This document shows, piece by piece, positions 1 to 7,505 of a DNA stretch of 64,000 bases (within the stretch, counting starts at the first letter, position 1; every line of letters starts with the position of its first letter). A program made the position numbers and the translations under genes. The notes below the pieces were generated by a model. It was not told where the DNA came from. It saw only the letters and a list, made by a program, of their open reading frames with translations, and ran no database searches. Source of the DNA: Pseudomonadota bacterium (GTDB taxonomy: Bacteria; Pseudomonadota; Gammaproteobacteria; Burkholderiales; Thiobacillaceae); NCBI GenBank assembly GCA_021847835.1, contig JAJZPR010000002.1, positions 62,001 through 126,000 of the forward strand, written 5' to 3'.

Positions 1-1
1 C

Positions 2-739
2 ACCGATTTTTCCGAGAAACTGCCACCTACCGAACTGGCCGAGGTGCTGAACAGCTACCTCAGCACCATGACTGCCATCGTGCAGCAGAACAAGGGCACC
101 ATCGACAAGTACATCGGCGATGCGGTGATGGCCTTCTGGAATGCGCCGCTCGACATGCCCAACCACGCCGAAGCCGCGGTGCAGACCGCGCTCGACATGC
201 AGGCCGCGCTGCCCGCGCTCAACGAGCAGTTCGCCGCGCACGGCTGGCCGCAGGTGAAAATCGGCGTGGGCGTGAACAGCGGGCGCATGAGCGTGGGCAA
301 CATGGGATCGAGCTTCCGCATGTCCTACACGGTGATGGGCGACGCGGTGAACCTGGGGTCCAGGCTGGAAGGCATCACCAAGCAATACGGCGTCGGCATC
401 CTGGTCACGCAGACCACGGTGGATGCGGACGCCAGGCACGTGTTCATGAAAATCGACGACGTGCGCGTGAAAGGCAAGCTACAGCCGGTGGCGATCTACG
501 AGCCGCTCGGCCCGAAGGATGCCGTCGATCCGGCCGAGCTTGATCGGGCAAAGCGCTTCGAGCGGGCTTATGCGGCCTACCAGGCCCAGCGATGGGATGA
601 GGCAGAAACCCTGTTGGAAGCATTGAATGCGGAATCGCCCCGGCCGCTGTACGATATCTACCTTGAGCGCATCGCGCATTTCCGCGAAGCGCCGCCACCG
701 GAGGACTGGGATGGCGTATTCGTTTACACGACCAAATAA
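2..739 (+). CDS. Class III adenylate/guanylate cyclase, C-terminal part (cut by window start)
   Basis: The reading frame is open from the first bases, so the gene begins upstream. The visible part starts with TDFSEKL, just after where the first metal-binding Asp of a class III cyclase would lie. It contains IDKYIGDAVMAFW (substrate Lys and second metal Asp) and YTVMGDAVNLGSRLE (Thr at the adenine-contact position, Asn and Arg of the transition-state pair). The Lys/Thr pair suggests cAMP rather than cGMP, which is inference. After the catalytic domain comes a short TPR-like helical tail ending in APPPEDWDGVFVYTTK. The cyclase at 3254-4978 has almost the same tail. The next gene, 5 bp downstream, is a probable cyclic nucleotide phosphodiesterase. 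Confidence 0.93.
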   Translation, partial: TDFSEKLPPTELAEVLNSYLSTMTAIVQQNKGTIDKYIGDAVMAFWNAPLDMPNHAEAAVQTALDMQAALPALNEQFAAHGWPQVKIGVGVNSGRMSVGNMGSSFRMSYTVMGDAVNLGSRLEGITKQYGVGILVTQTTVDADARHVFMKIDDVRVKGKLQPVAIYEPLGPKDAVDPAELDRAKRFERAYAAYQAQRWDEAETLLEALNAESPRPLYDIYLERIAHFREAPPPEDWDGVFVYTTK

Positions 740-744
740 CTGAC

Positions 745-1509
745 ATGAAACTCACCGTGCTCGGTTGCGGCGGCGGCATCGGCAGCGGCCGCCACACCAC
801 CTGCTTCCAGCTGGACGACGACGTGCTGATCGATGCCGGCACCGGCATTACCGCGCTCAGCTTGGAGCAGCTTGCGAAGATCGACCATGTTTTCCTCACC
901 CACAGCCATCTCGATCATGTGCTGGGGCTGCCGCTGCTGGTGGATGCGGTGGGCGACCGGCGCGACAAGCCCGTCGTCGTGCATGCGCTGCCGGACACCC
1001 TGGAAATTCTCGCCCAGCACGTGTTCAACTGGAAACTGTGGCCCGATTTCCGCGAGATTCCCGATGCTTCCGCGCCGTGGCTCAAATTCGAGCGCATGCC
1101 GCTCGGCTCCGAAGTCAGGCTGGGCGGCCGGACAATCGGCAGCCTGCCCGCGCACCATGCCGTGCCGGCCTGCGGCTATCGGTTCTCGAACGGCAGGCAG
1201 AGCCTCGTGTTCACCGGCGACACCACGCGCAGCGAGGCGCTGATGCACGCCTTGAACGAAATGACCGGCCTTTCCGACCTCATCATCGAAACCTCGTTCG
1301 AAAACGGCCTGCGCGACATCGCCGTGGCCTCCATGCACCACTGGCCGGATTCGCTGGCACAGGAGCTGGGGCATTTGAAAATCCATCCGCGCATCTGGAT
1401 CACCCATCTCAAGCCCGGCAACGAGGATGCCATCATGGACGAACTCAGGCGCTGCATCCCCGGGCGCGAAATTGCGCCGCTGACACAGGGGCAGGTGATC
1501 GAATGCTGA
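745..1509 (+). CDS. MBL-fold hydrolase, class II cyclic nucleotide phosphodiesterase type
   Basis: 254 aa with a metallo-beta-lactamase fold. HSHLDH lies at residues 53-58, followed by VLGLPLL, which resembles the class II 3',5'-cyclic nucleotide phosphodiesterase signature. Further metal-ligand candidates are the PAHHA region, the Asp in FTGDTTRSE and the His in ITHLKPGNE. No signal peptide is visible, so it is probably cytoplasmic. It starts 5 bp after a class III cyclase, and its stop overlaps the next gene's ATG by 3 bp, so the three genes are probably cotranscribed. The position next to a cyclase supports a cyclic nucleotide substrate, but a tRNase Z-like or other MBL activity cannot be excluded. 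Confidence 0.85.
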   Translation: MKLTVLGCGGGIGSGRHTTCFQLDDDVLIDAGTGITALSLEQLAKIDHVFLTHSHLDHVLGLPLLVDAVGDRRDKPVVVHALPDTLEILAQHVFNWKLWPDFREIPDASAPWLKFERMPLGSEVRLGGRTIGSLPAHHAVPACGYRFSNGRQSLVFTGDTTRSEALMHALNEMTGLSDLIIETSFENGLRDIAVASMHHWPDSLAQELGHLKIHPRIWITHLKPGNEDAIMDELRRCIPGREIAPLTQGQVIEC

Positions 1510-2147
1510 GCGGCCGCAGTGCGCCCGACGCCCTGCTGCTGATGACCGGCGGCTGCCCGCATTGCCCCGCCGCTTTGCAGGCGCTGACGGTGTTGTTGAA
1601 GGAAGGCGCGATCGGACGGCTCGAAGTCATCAATGTCGCGGTGCATATCGAGGAAGCCGAGTCGCGCGGTGTGCAGTCCGTGCCCTGGATCAGGATCGGC
1701 CCCTTCGAGGTGGAGGGCGCGGCCACGCCCGCCAAACTGCGCGAACTGGCGCGGGGAGTGAACGATGACGGCGTTTTCGATGCCTGGCTGCTGGAAACGC
1801 TCAAGGCCGGCAAGCGCCGGAAATTCGAGGAACTGGTGAAGCAGGATCCGCAGCGCATCCACGCGCTGGCGCGGCTGATGAAGAATCCTGAAGCCAGCAT
1901 GGCCATCCGCCTTGGCATCGGTGCCGTGCTGGAAGAGCTTCAGGGTACCGGCTTTACCGAGCCGCTGATGACTGATCTGGCCGGGATGCTTGCTTCGGAT
2001 GACCGCCTGCTGCGTGCCGATGCCTGCCATTTTCTGACCCTGATCGGCGGTGAAGCGATCCGCCCGCACATGCTGGCCTGTGTCGATGACGCCGACCCCG
2101 AGATTCGCGAAATGGCGCAAGAGTGGCTGGACGAAAATCCGGCCTAG
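1503..2147 (+). CDS. Thioredoxin-like/HEAT-repeat fusion protein
   Basis: 214 aa. The ATG overlaps the end of the phosphodiesterase gene (ATGCTGA), and this start gives a complete thioredoxin-like fold. The N-terminus has a CPHC redox motif (Cys18, Cys21) and the cis-Pro region SVPWIRIG. From about residue 115 to the end the protein is helical and HEAT-like: repeated amphipathic helices include LLRADACHFLTLIGGE and DDADPEIREMAQEWL, typical of HEAT units that bind proteins. No signal peptide is visible. The role is unknown. Its position suggests a redox or scaffold partner of the cyclic nucleotide genes, which is inference only. Confidence 0.85.
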   Translation: MLSGRSAPDALLLMTGGCPHCPAALQALTVLLKEGAIGRLEVINVAVHIEEAESRGVQSVPWIRIGPFEVEGAATPAKLRELARGVNDDGVFDAWLLETLKAGKRRKFEELVKQDPQRIHALARLMKNPEASMAIRLGIGAVLEELQGTGFTEPLMTDLAGMLASDDRLLRADACHFLTLIGGEAIRPHMLACVDDADPEIREMAQEWLDENPA

Positions 2148-2181
2148 CGCCTGTTGCAGCAGGTTCTTGCACCCGCGCCGG

Positions 2182-2808
2182 CTATTCGATCACCGTCACC
2201 TTGTGCATCACCACCGGCTCCAGCGGCACGTCCTGGTGCGGGCCGCGGTTGCCGCGCGGCACCGACACGATGGCGTCGGCGACTTCCATGCCGTCCACCA
2301 CCTGGCCGAATACCGCATAGCCCCAGCCTTCCAGGCTCTTGCCGCGATGGTCGAGGAAATGGTTGTCCGCGACGTTGATGAAAAACTGCGAAGTCGCCGA
2401 ATGCGGTTCGCCGGTGCGCGCCATGGCAAGGGTGCCGCGCAGGTTCCTGAGGCCGTTGTCGGCTTCGTTCGTGATCGGCGTGCCGCGCGCTTTCTCCGTC
2501 ATGTCCGGCAGCATGCCGCCGCCCTGGATCATGAAGCCGGGAATCACGCGGTGGAAAATGCTGCCGTCGTAGAAGCCCGCTTTTACGTGCTTGAGGAAAT
2601 TCTCCGTCGAAAGCGGCGCGTTGCCGGGGAACAGCTCCACCGTGATGTTGCCCTTGCTGGTTTCGATCAGCACCCTGGGGTTGGCCGGCTGGCCGGCTTG
2701 AGGCACGGTGGAAACCGTCTGCTTGCCGGGTTCCCTGGCATTGCAGCCGGTGGTGGCGAGCGAGGTGCCGAGCGTCAGGGCGAGCAGGAAGGCGGAGAAG
2801 CGTGTCAT
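2182..2808 (-). CDS. Cyclophilin-type peptidyl-prolyl cis-trans isomerase, exported
   Basis: 208 aa. The ATG at 2808 was chosen because it starts a signal sequence (MTRFSAFLLALTLG) ending near Cys21. The sequence around it (LATTGC) is only a weak lipobox, so the protein may be a lipoprotein or simply periplasmic. The cyclophilin core is complete: FHRVIPGFMIQGG, the catalytic Arg, SQFFINV and a C-terminal GQVVDGM. It catalyses proline isomerisation during folding of exported proteins. It converges with the thioredoxin/HEAT gene (34 bp apart) and diverges from the small Cys-rich gene. An upstream in-frame start at 2925 would bury the signal peptide and was rejected. Confidence 0.93.
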   Translation of the reverse strand: MTRFSAFLLALTLGTSLATTGCNAREPGKQTVSTVPQAGQPANPRVLIETSKGNITVELFPGNAPLSTENFLKHVKAGFYDGSIFHRVIPGFMIQGGGMLPDMTEKARGTPITNEADNGLRNLRGTLAMARTGEPHSATSQFFINVADNHFLDHRGKSLEGWGYAVFGQVVDGMEVADAIVSVPRGNRGPHQDVPLEPVVMHKVTVIE

Positions 2809-2908
2809 ATTAAAAACCTGAATCAAAAATGGATGCGGGAATGTTAGCAGGTCGAGACCCGGGAACGAACCCGCTGCTTGCCGATCGTATATAGTGGGAT
2901 TTGCATTT

Positions 2909-2929
2909 CGAATTGTGACGTTCAATTCG
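2909..2929. promoter_or_regulatory. Inverted repeat just before the Cys-rich gene's ribosome binding site
   Basis: A perfect 7-bp inverted repeat, CGAATTG and CAATTCG, is separated by TGACGTT. It ends 3 bp before an AAGGAG Shine-Dalgarno of the gene at 2943. It could be an operator or an RNA hairpin that controls access to the ribosome binding site. No regulator can be named. Confidence 0.4.
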
Positions 2930-2942
2930 TAAGGAGAACGAC

Positions 2943-3248
2943 ATGAACTTGCGCTTAAACCTTATCCTGGCGGCCTGGCTGGCGCTGGCTTCCCTTGTCG
3001 TGCCGATGACAGTGCAGGCTGATGCGGGTCAGCCCATCGAGGCGGACTCCATCAAGTCTCAGGCCTTGCAGCCCTGCCCCCAGGGGGGCGACAAAAAGCT
3101 CGACCTGGCCCAGACCAGCCCGGCCGACTGCTGCAAGGGAAACAAGGGCGTGTGCGGCTGCCGCGCCGGCAAGATCATCTGCTGCGACCGCACCGCCAGT
3201 GAGCAGCCGGGCTGCACCTGCCACGGCGATGACGGCTTTCTGGAGTAA
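2943..3248 (+). CDS. Small secreted cysteine-rich protein, unknown function
   Basis: 101 aa. A strong AAGGAG lies 6-7 bp before the ATG. A signal peptide covers residues 1 to about 27, with likely cleavage after VQA. The mature part holds nine cysteines in about 75 residues, in pairs and CxC patterns (ADCC, VCGC, IICC, GCTC), interspersed with Lys, Asp and Gly. This looks like a metal-binding or disulfide-rich periplasmic protein, but no named family was recognised. It converges with the cyclase at 3254, leaving only 5 bp between stop codons, and is divergent from the exported cyclophilin. An inverted repeat lies in its leader. Confidence 0.8.
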   Translation: MNLRLNLILAAWLALASLVVPMTVQADAGQPIEADSIKSQALQPCPQGGDKKLDLAQTSPADCCKGNKGVCGCRAGKIICCDRTASEQPGCTCHGDDGFLE

Positions 3249-3253
3249 GCCCG

Positions 3254-4978
3254 CTACTTGCTAGTGGCGACCCACACGCCATCCCAGTCCGCAGGAGGCG
3301 GCGATTCCCTGAAGGCGGCAATCCGCCCCAGGAACACCTGGCTGGGCCGGTCGTCCGGCGCCAGCGCCAGCCCGGCGCGGAAGGCGGTCGCCGCATCATC
3401 CCAGTCCTGTTTGCGGTAGGCGGCAAGTCCGCGCTCGAAGAACTCGATCAGCTGTTTCTGCGCCTCGCTCAAATCCTGTGCATGGCCCATTAATTCAAAC
3501 ACGCGCGCCGGCTCGATCTTGCCGGCCACGCGCAGGCTGTCGATTTCGCGGAAAGCCAGGCCGCCCTGCGCCAGCCGCCGGGTCTCCTCGTTGACCAGGA
3601 TGTGCGTGCCGTAGAACTTGTTGGCCTGTTCCAGGCGCGAGGCCAGGTTCACTGTGTCGCCGATCACCGTGTAGCCGCGCGCGGTTTCCGAGCCGATGTT
3701 GCCCACAGTCACTTGTCCGGTGGCGATGCCCATGCGGATGTCCACCTGGGGCAGACCGTGGCGCATGCCGAGGATATCCGGCAGCGCGGCGCGGAACTCG
3801 TCGAGCCGCGCCATCTGGTTCAGCGCCGCCGCGCAGCACAGCTCGGCATGGCTTTTCTCGTCGGTGAAGGGCGGGCCCCAGAACGCCATCACCGCATCGC
3901 CGATGTACTTGTCGATGATGCCCTGGCGCTCGCGGATGACTTCGGCCATGAAGGAGAAGTAGCGGTTGAGGAAGCGCACCGCCGTGTCCGGGGTGAGGCC
4001 TTCGCACATTTGGGTGAAGCCGGCGAGGTCGGAGAAGAACACGGTCATCACATGGCTTTCGCCGCCCTCGGCCGGCAGGCGCTTTTCCAATAGGCCGCGC
4101 ACCACGCGCGGGTCCACATACTTGCCGAAGGTTTCGCGGATGTATTCCTTCTCGCGCAGGCCCACCACCATGTGGTTGAAGGAATCGGCCAGCGTGGCCA
4201 TTTCGTCGCGGGTGTTGATGTGGATCTCCACGCCGAGATCGCCTTTCTCCACCGCCTGGGTGCCGCCCAGCAGGCGGCGCACCGAATCCACCAGCGAGCG
4301 GCTCACTGCCCAGGCGAAAATCAGGCCGAGCAGGGTGGCGATGGCGGTCACGACCCAGTTGAGCTGGGTGGCGCGCCGTTCCTCGACCTTGGCCTGCGCG
4401 GCGGTGTCGCGGGTGAGCGTGTTGAGGATGTCGAGGGTCTTGCCGATTTCGACATCGACGCCATCCTTCGCCTGCAAGAGGGTATCGTGCATGATTTTCT
4501 GCGAACGCACCGTGCCTTCCTCGGCCTCGATCTGGAACATGCGGAAGGCCATGTGGAAATTCTGGCGCGCGGCCTGGATTGCCGGCAACTGCTCGCCCAG
4601 CACCGCCAGGGTCACCTGGTCCAGCTCGATGTCCTTGGCTGTCTTGGCTTCATTCAGCATGCGCAGCGAGGAATCGACGATCTGGTCGGCATTGACGCCG
4701 CGGTTGTCGAAATTGGCGGATTCCTTGGCGAGGTAGTCCTTGTCCGGGCTGGCGGATTCCATGCCGGCCAGCAGCCGCTCCATGTGCACCATCTGCTGGC
4801 GGATGAGGATTTCCACGCTGGCGATCTGTTCCTGCAAGGGCAGATAGTAGTCCGACAGCGCGCGCACCTGGTTGTTGAGGTTGCGGAAATTCAGCACCGA
4901 CACCCAGGTGACGACCACCATCAGCCCCAGCAGGGCGGCGATGATGCTGAAGATCTTGAGGCGGATGGGACGTTGCAT
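3254..4978 (-). CDS. Membrane sensor adenylate/guanylate cyclase (HAMP-class III cyclase)
   Basis: 574 aa from the ATG at 4978; an in-frame ATG at 5011 would add 11 residues. Transmembrane helices lie at about 8-29 and 208-227, enclosing a roughly 175-residue helical periplasmic sensor like the four-helix bundle of chemoreceptors. HAMP follows at about 228-280. The class III cyclase domain runs from about 305 to 495, with metal Asp317 and Asp361, Lys357/Thr437 at the base-specificity positions, and Asn444/Arg448. The Lys/Thr pair favours ATP as substrate. The C-terminal tail (one TPR-like unit, then SPPPADWDGVWVATSK) matches the tail of the cyclase at the window start, so the two are paralogues. 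Confidence 0.92.
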   Translation of the reverse strand: MQRPIRLKIFSIIAALLGLMVVVTWVSVLNFRNLNNQVRALSDYYLPLQEQIASVEILIRQQMVHMERLLAGMESASPDKDYLAKESANFDNRGVNADQIVDSSLRMLNEAKTAKDIELDQVTLAVLGEQLPAIQAARQNFHMAFRMFQIEAEEGTVRSQKIMHDTLLQAKDGVDVEIGKTLDILNTLTRDTAAQAKVEERRATQLNWVVTAIATLLGLIFAWAVSRSLVDSVRRLLGGTQAVEKGDLGVEIHINTRDEMATLADSFNHMVVGLREKEYIRETFGKYVDPRVVRGLLEKRLPAEGGESHVMTVFFSDLAGFTQMCEGLTPDTAVRFLNRYFSFMAEVIRERQGIIDKYIGDAVMAFWGPPFTDEKSHAELCCAAALNQMARLDEFRAALPDILGMRHGLPQVDIRMGIATGQVTVGNIGSETARGYTVIGDTVNLASRLEQANKFYGTHILVNEETRRLAQGGLAFREIDSLRVAGKIEPARVFELMGHAQDLSEAQKQLIEFFERGLAAYRKQDWDDAATAFRAGLALAPDDRPSQVFLGRIAAFRESPPPADWDGVWVATSK

Positions 4979-5025
4979 GGATTTCAGTTTAGAGTCCTTT
5001 ACAGGCAACATCCAGCATGCCCAGA

Positions 5026-5059
5026 CAAAAAGGCGGCCCCTTTTCGCAAAGGAGCCGCC
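5026..5059 (-). terminator. Rho-independent terminator of the DsrC-like gene
   Basis: Read on the minus strand this is a 12-bp stem (GGCGGCTCCTTT pairing with AAAGGGGCCGCC, one G-U mismatch) with loop GCGA, followed by TTTTTG. It lies 24 bp after the stop of the DsrC-like gene and before the cyclase start, so the two minus-strand genes are probably separate transcription units. Confidence 0.85.
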
Positions 5060-5082
5060 TCCGGAGTCGGGATGGGACGCGC

Positions 5083-5454
5083 TTAGGACACGCTGCCGAA
5101 GCTGGGGTCGCTGGCCATGAAGGGCGCCTTCAGGCCGGCGAGACGGCAGCCCTGGGCAATGGGTCCGCCCGGGAACAGCAGGTACAGGTGCTTGATGCCG
5201 CCCTGCGCATGGAAATGCTCGTCGAGCGCGTCGTGCAGCTCGCGCGGGTTGATCTTGGCTTCGTCTTCGTGGCGCGCATAGTAGCTTTGCAGGGCGCGCA
5301 CCGCTTCCCAGTGCCCGTCGGTGAGCTTGATCTCTTCCGCGCGCGCGATGTCCTGCGCATGCTGGCGGTCCCAATCTTCCGGGGCGTGGGGAAACTCGGG
5401 GTCGACCGAACGGTCGCGGGTCAGCTTGTTGATGTCGGATGATACATGCAGCAT
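5083..5454 (-). CDS. DsrC/TusE-family sulfur-relay-like protein without C-terminal cysteine
   Basis: 123 aa. The start is set by an AGGAGG 5 bp upstream of the ATG. The body matches DsrC/TusE: EDWDRQHAQDIARAEEI, LTDGHWEAVRALQSYY and LFPGGPIAQGCRLAGL. DsrC carries two redox cysteines near its C-terminus, while TusE keeps only the penultimate one. Here only the internal cysteine (Cys103) is present. The tail KAPFMASDPSFGSVS has no cysteine, and Cys103 is the only one in the protein. It therefore cannot form the DsrC intramolecular disulfide and is not a normal TusE. It probably belongs to the DsrC-like branch proposed to act in regulation. It is monocistronic, with its own terminator. Confidence 0.88.
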   Translation of the reverse strand: MLHVSSDINKLTRDRSVDPEFPHAPEDWDRQHAQDIARAEEIKLTDGHWEAVRALQSYYARHEDEAKINPRELHDALDEHFHAQGGIKHLYLLFPGGPIAQGCRLAGLKAPFMASDPSFGSVS

Positions 5455-5553
5455 GATGTCCTCCTATCAGGTTTGGCTGTCAGCAAGGGTTCCGTTACGA
5501 CGCTGAATGCCGTCTTGAGTTCAGCGTAGACGATTCGCTCGCGGAAACAAGCA

Positions 5554-6528
5554 TTACGCGGCAAGGGGCGGTTCCTGCATCAGCGCCACCTGTTCGCGCA
5601 GCTCCAGGATGCGGTCCTGCCAGTAGTGCGGGGTGTTGAACCAGGGAAAGGCCGCCGGGAAGGCGGGGTCGTCCCAGCGCCGCGCCAGCCAGGCCGAGTA
5701 ATGCAAAAGCCGCAGCGTGCGCAGGGCCTCGACGAGGTGCAGCTCGCGGCGGTCGAATTCGCAAAAGTCCTCGTAGCCTGCCAGCACGTCGCCCAGTTGG
5801 CGGGTCATGGCGTCGCGCTCGCCCGACAACAGCATCCACAAGTCCTGCACCGCAGGCCCCGTGCGGCAGTCGTCGAAGTCCACGAAGTGGGGGCCGTCAT
5901 CCGCCCACAGCACGTTGCCCATGTGGCAGTCGCCGTGCAGGCGCAGCCTGGCGATGCCGCCGGCGCGCGCGAAGCAGTGGCGCACGCCTTCCAGCGCCTG
6001 CGCCGAGACGCTTTCCCAGGCGCTCAAGAGTTCCGGCGGAATCCAGCCGTTTTCCAGCAGCCAGGCGCGCGGCGCGGTACCGAAAGTCTCGATGTCCAGC
6101 ACCGGACGGTGGGCGAAGGGGCGCGTTGCCCCCACGGCATGGATGCGGCCCAGGAAGCGTCCCATCCATTCCAGGGTGCCGGTGTCGTCCAGCTCCGGCG
6201 GGCGTCCGCCCTGGCGCGGATAGACGGCGAAGCGGAAGCCGCCGAACTCGTGCAGCGTCCTGCTCGCCAGTTCCAGGGGAGCCACCACCGGGATTTCCTG
6301 CTCGGTCAGTTCCCGGGTAAAGGCGTGCTCCTCCAGGATCGCTTCGTTGCTCCAGCGTTCCGGGCGGTAAAACTTGGCGACCACCGGCGCGCCTTCCTCC
6401 CGGCCCACCTGGTAGACCCTGTTCTCGAAGCTGTTCAACGCCAGCATGCGGCCGTCGCAGCGCAGGCCCGTGCTTTCCAGGGCGTCGAGCACGAGGTCGG
6501 GGGTGAGGGCGGAAAAGGGATGGGTCAT
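5554..6528 (-). CDS. srkA: Stress response kinase A, serine/threonine kinase of the YihE/SrkA family
   Basis: 324 aa, the usual length for SrkA. The fold is that of an aminoglycoside-phosphotransferase-like kinase. Features are LNSFENRVYQVG at the nucleotide loop, VAKFYRPERWS with the ATP-binding Lys, the catalytic loop LHGDCHMGNVLW with Asp and Asn, and FVDFDDC with the metal Asp. In E. coli SrkA phosphorylates proteins and protects cells from death after envelope stress. No clear Shine-Dalgarno precedes the ATG. The gene is divergent from the DsrE-like gene at 6616. Confidence 0.93.
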   Translation of the reverse strand: MTHPFSALTPDLVLDALESTGLRCDGRMLALNSFENRVYQVGREEGAPVVAKFYRPERWSNEAILEEHAFTRELTEQEIPVVAPLELASRTLHEFGGFRFAVYPRQGGRPPELDDTGTLEWMGRFLGRIHAVGATRPFAHRPVLDIETFGTAPRAWLLENGWIPPELLSAWESVSAQALEGVRHCFARAGGIARLRLHGDCHMGNVLWADDGPHFVDFDDCRTGPAVQDLWMLLSGERDAMTRQLGDVLAGYEDFCEFDRRELHLVEALRTLRLLHYSAWLARRWDDPAFPAAFPWFNTPHYWQDRILELREQVALMQEPPLAA

Positions 6529-6615
6529 GGATAGAACGAATATACGGGAACAAGCGCCGTGTTGCCTTGCCAGAAGCGTAATAAACTTGTCGAAATTTTC
6601 GGAGGAGGTCCCGTG

Positions 6616-7119
6616 ATGCTACTGCGCGCTGCCCTGCTGATGCTGTGCACTTGGCTGCCGATGGGCGCGGCGGCCGCCAACTCGCTTACGCTGGAGCAGC
6701 TTCTGGCGAGGGCCACGCCGCCGGCCGGCGTCGTGTTCGAAATCGTCGACCGCGATCCGCAGGCGCTCGAATTCGCCCTGCCGTGGGTCAGGCAGGCGGC
6801 GGAAAAGCTGGAGGAGCGCTTTCCCGGCCTGCCCATGGCACTCGTCAGCCATGGCCAGGAAATGTTCGCCCTGCAGGAGAAGGACAAGGCAAAGAACGCC
6901 GCGCTGCACGAACAGGTGCAGAGCCTGAAGCGCGACAAGGGCATTCCCGTGCACGTGTGCGAAACCTACGCCGGGTGGAAGGGCGTGGCGCCGGAAGCCT
7001 TCCCGGCCTACGTCGATGTCGCGCCCAGCGGGCCGTCGCAGATCAACAACTACCTCGCGCTCGACTACCAGCGTCTGGTGGTGCCCAGGGCCGCAGTGCT
7101 GCGCAGGACGGGGAAGTAA
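6616..7119 (+). CDS. Exported DsrE-family protein
   Basis: 167 aa. GGAGGAGG lies 8 bp before the ATG; an adjacent in-frame GTG at 6613 would add one residue. A signal peptide covers residues 1 to about 21 (MGAAAANS). The remainder has the DsrE/DsrF-like alternating pattern: the strand GVVFEIVDRD, a long helix, LPMALVSHGQEMFAL, GIPVHVCETY with Cys115, and VDVAPSGPSQI. DsrE-family proteins handle sulfur or small redox groups, and Cys115 sits near the usual active-site position. Exported members are poorly characterised. The window has no dsrAB or sox genes, so a link to sulfur oxidation is not shown here. Confidence 0.78.
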   Translation: MLLRAALLMLCTWLPMGAAAANSLTLEQLLARATPPAGVVFEIVDRDPQALEFALPWVRQAAEKLEERFPGLPMALVSHGQEMFALQEKDKAKNAALHEQVQSLKRDKGIPVHVCETYAGWKGVAPEAFPAYVDVAPSGPSQINNYLALDYQRLVVPRAAVLRRTGK

Positions 7120-7177
7120 GAAAGTTCGCTGGTTGCGTGAACGTTGAATGAACCGGATCGGTGCGGCCCGGTTTCTT

Positions 7178-7432
7178 CTACTTTTTTATGCCTGCCGCTA
7201 TCAGGAAATCGCGCACATGCCTGAGCTCGTCCTTGGTGCAGGTCGAGCTGTTGTGCGGGCGGTGGATGAAGCCTTCCACACCGTTCAGCATCACGCGGAA
7301 ACTCGCGCCGTGGTGCGGCTCTACCGTGGCGCCCAGGTGCGTGAGCATGGATTCCACCTCGCGCCAGTGCACGTTGCCGCTCACCGGGCCGTGAAAAATG
7401 GAATGCAGCAGATTTTCATGCTTGTGGCTCAT
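7178..7432 (-). CDS. HicA-like mRNA interferase fold protein, no partner antitoxin nearby
   Basis: 84 aa. HKHENLLHSIFHGPVSGNVHWREVESMLTHLGA resembles the N-terminal half of HicA/YcfA-like toxins, and GASFRVMLNGVEGFIHRPH carries the double-stranded RNA-binding-like core with the catalytic-type His. TKDELRHVRDFLIAAGI closes the fold. HicA normally pairs with HicB, but no HicB-like ORF is present on either side. The neighbours are the DsrE-like gene and a GGDEF/EAL gene. A GGAGG sits about 15 bp upstream of the ATG, further than usual. It may be a domesticated orphan rather than a toxin. Confidence 0.75.
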   Translation of the reverse strand: MSHKHENLLHSIFHGPVSGNVHWREVESMLTHLGATVEPHHGASFRVMLNGVEGFIHRPHNSSTCTKDELRHVRDFLIAAGIKK

Positions 7433-7505
7433 GTGGCGTTTTCAGTCCTCCGGCATGCTTTCAGCATAGAACGCACAGTTCCTGGGGCCAGCCGTCTTCG
7501 CGGTG

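Noticed and set aside
2182-2808. Firm lipoprotein assignment for the cyclophilin
   Set aside because: The residue at -3 of the candidate Cys is Thr rather than Leu/Val/Ile, so the lipobox is not convincing.
7151-7173. Terminator after the DsrE-like gene (AACCGG...CCGGTT)
   Set aside because: The stem is short and interrupted and the T-tract is mixed with C, so support is too weak for a feature.
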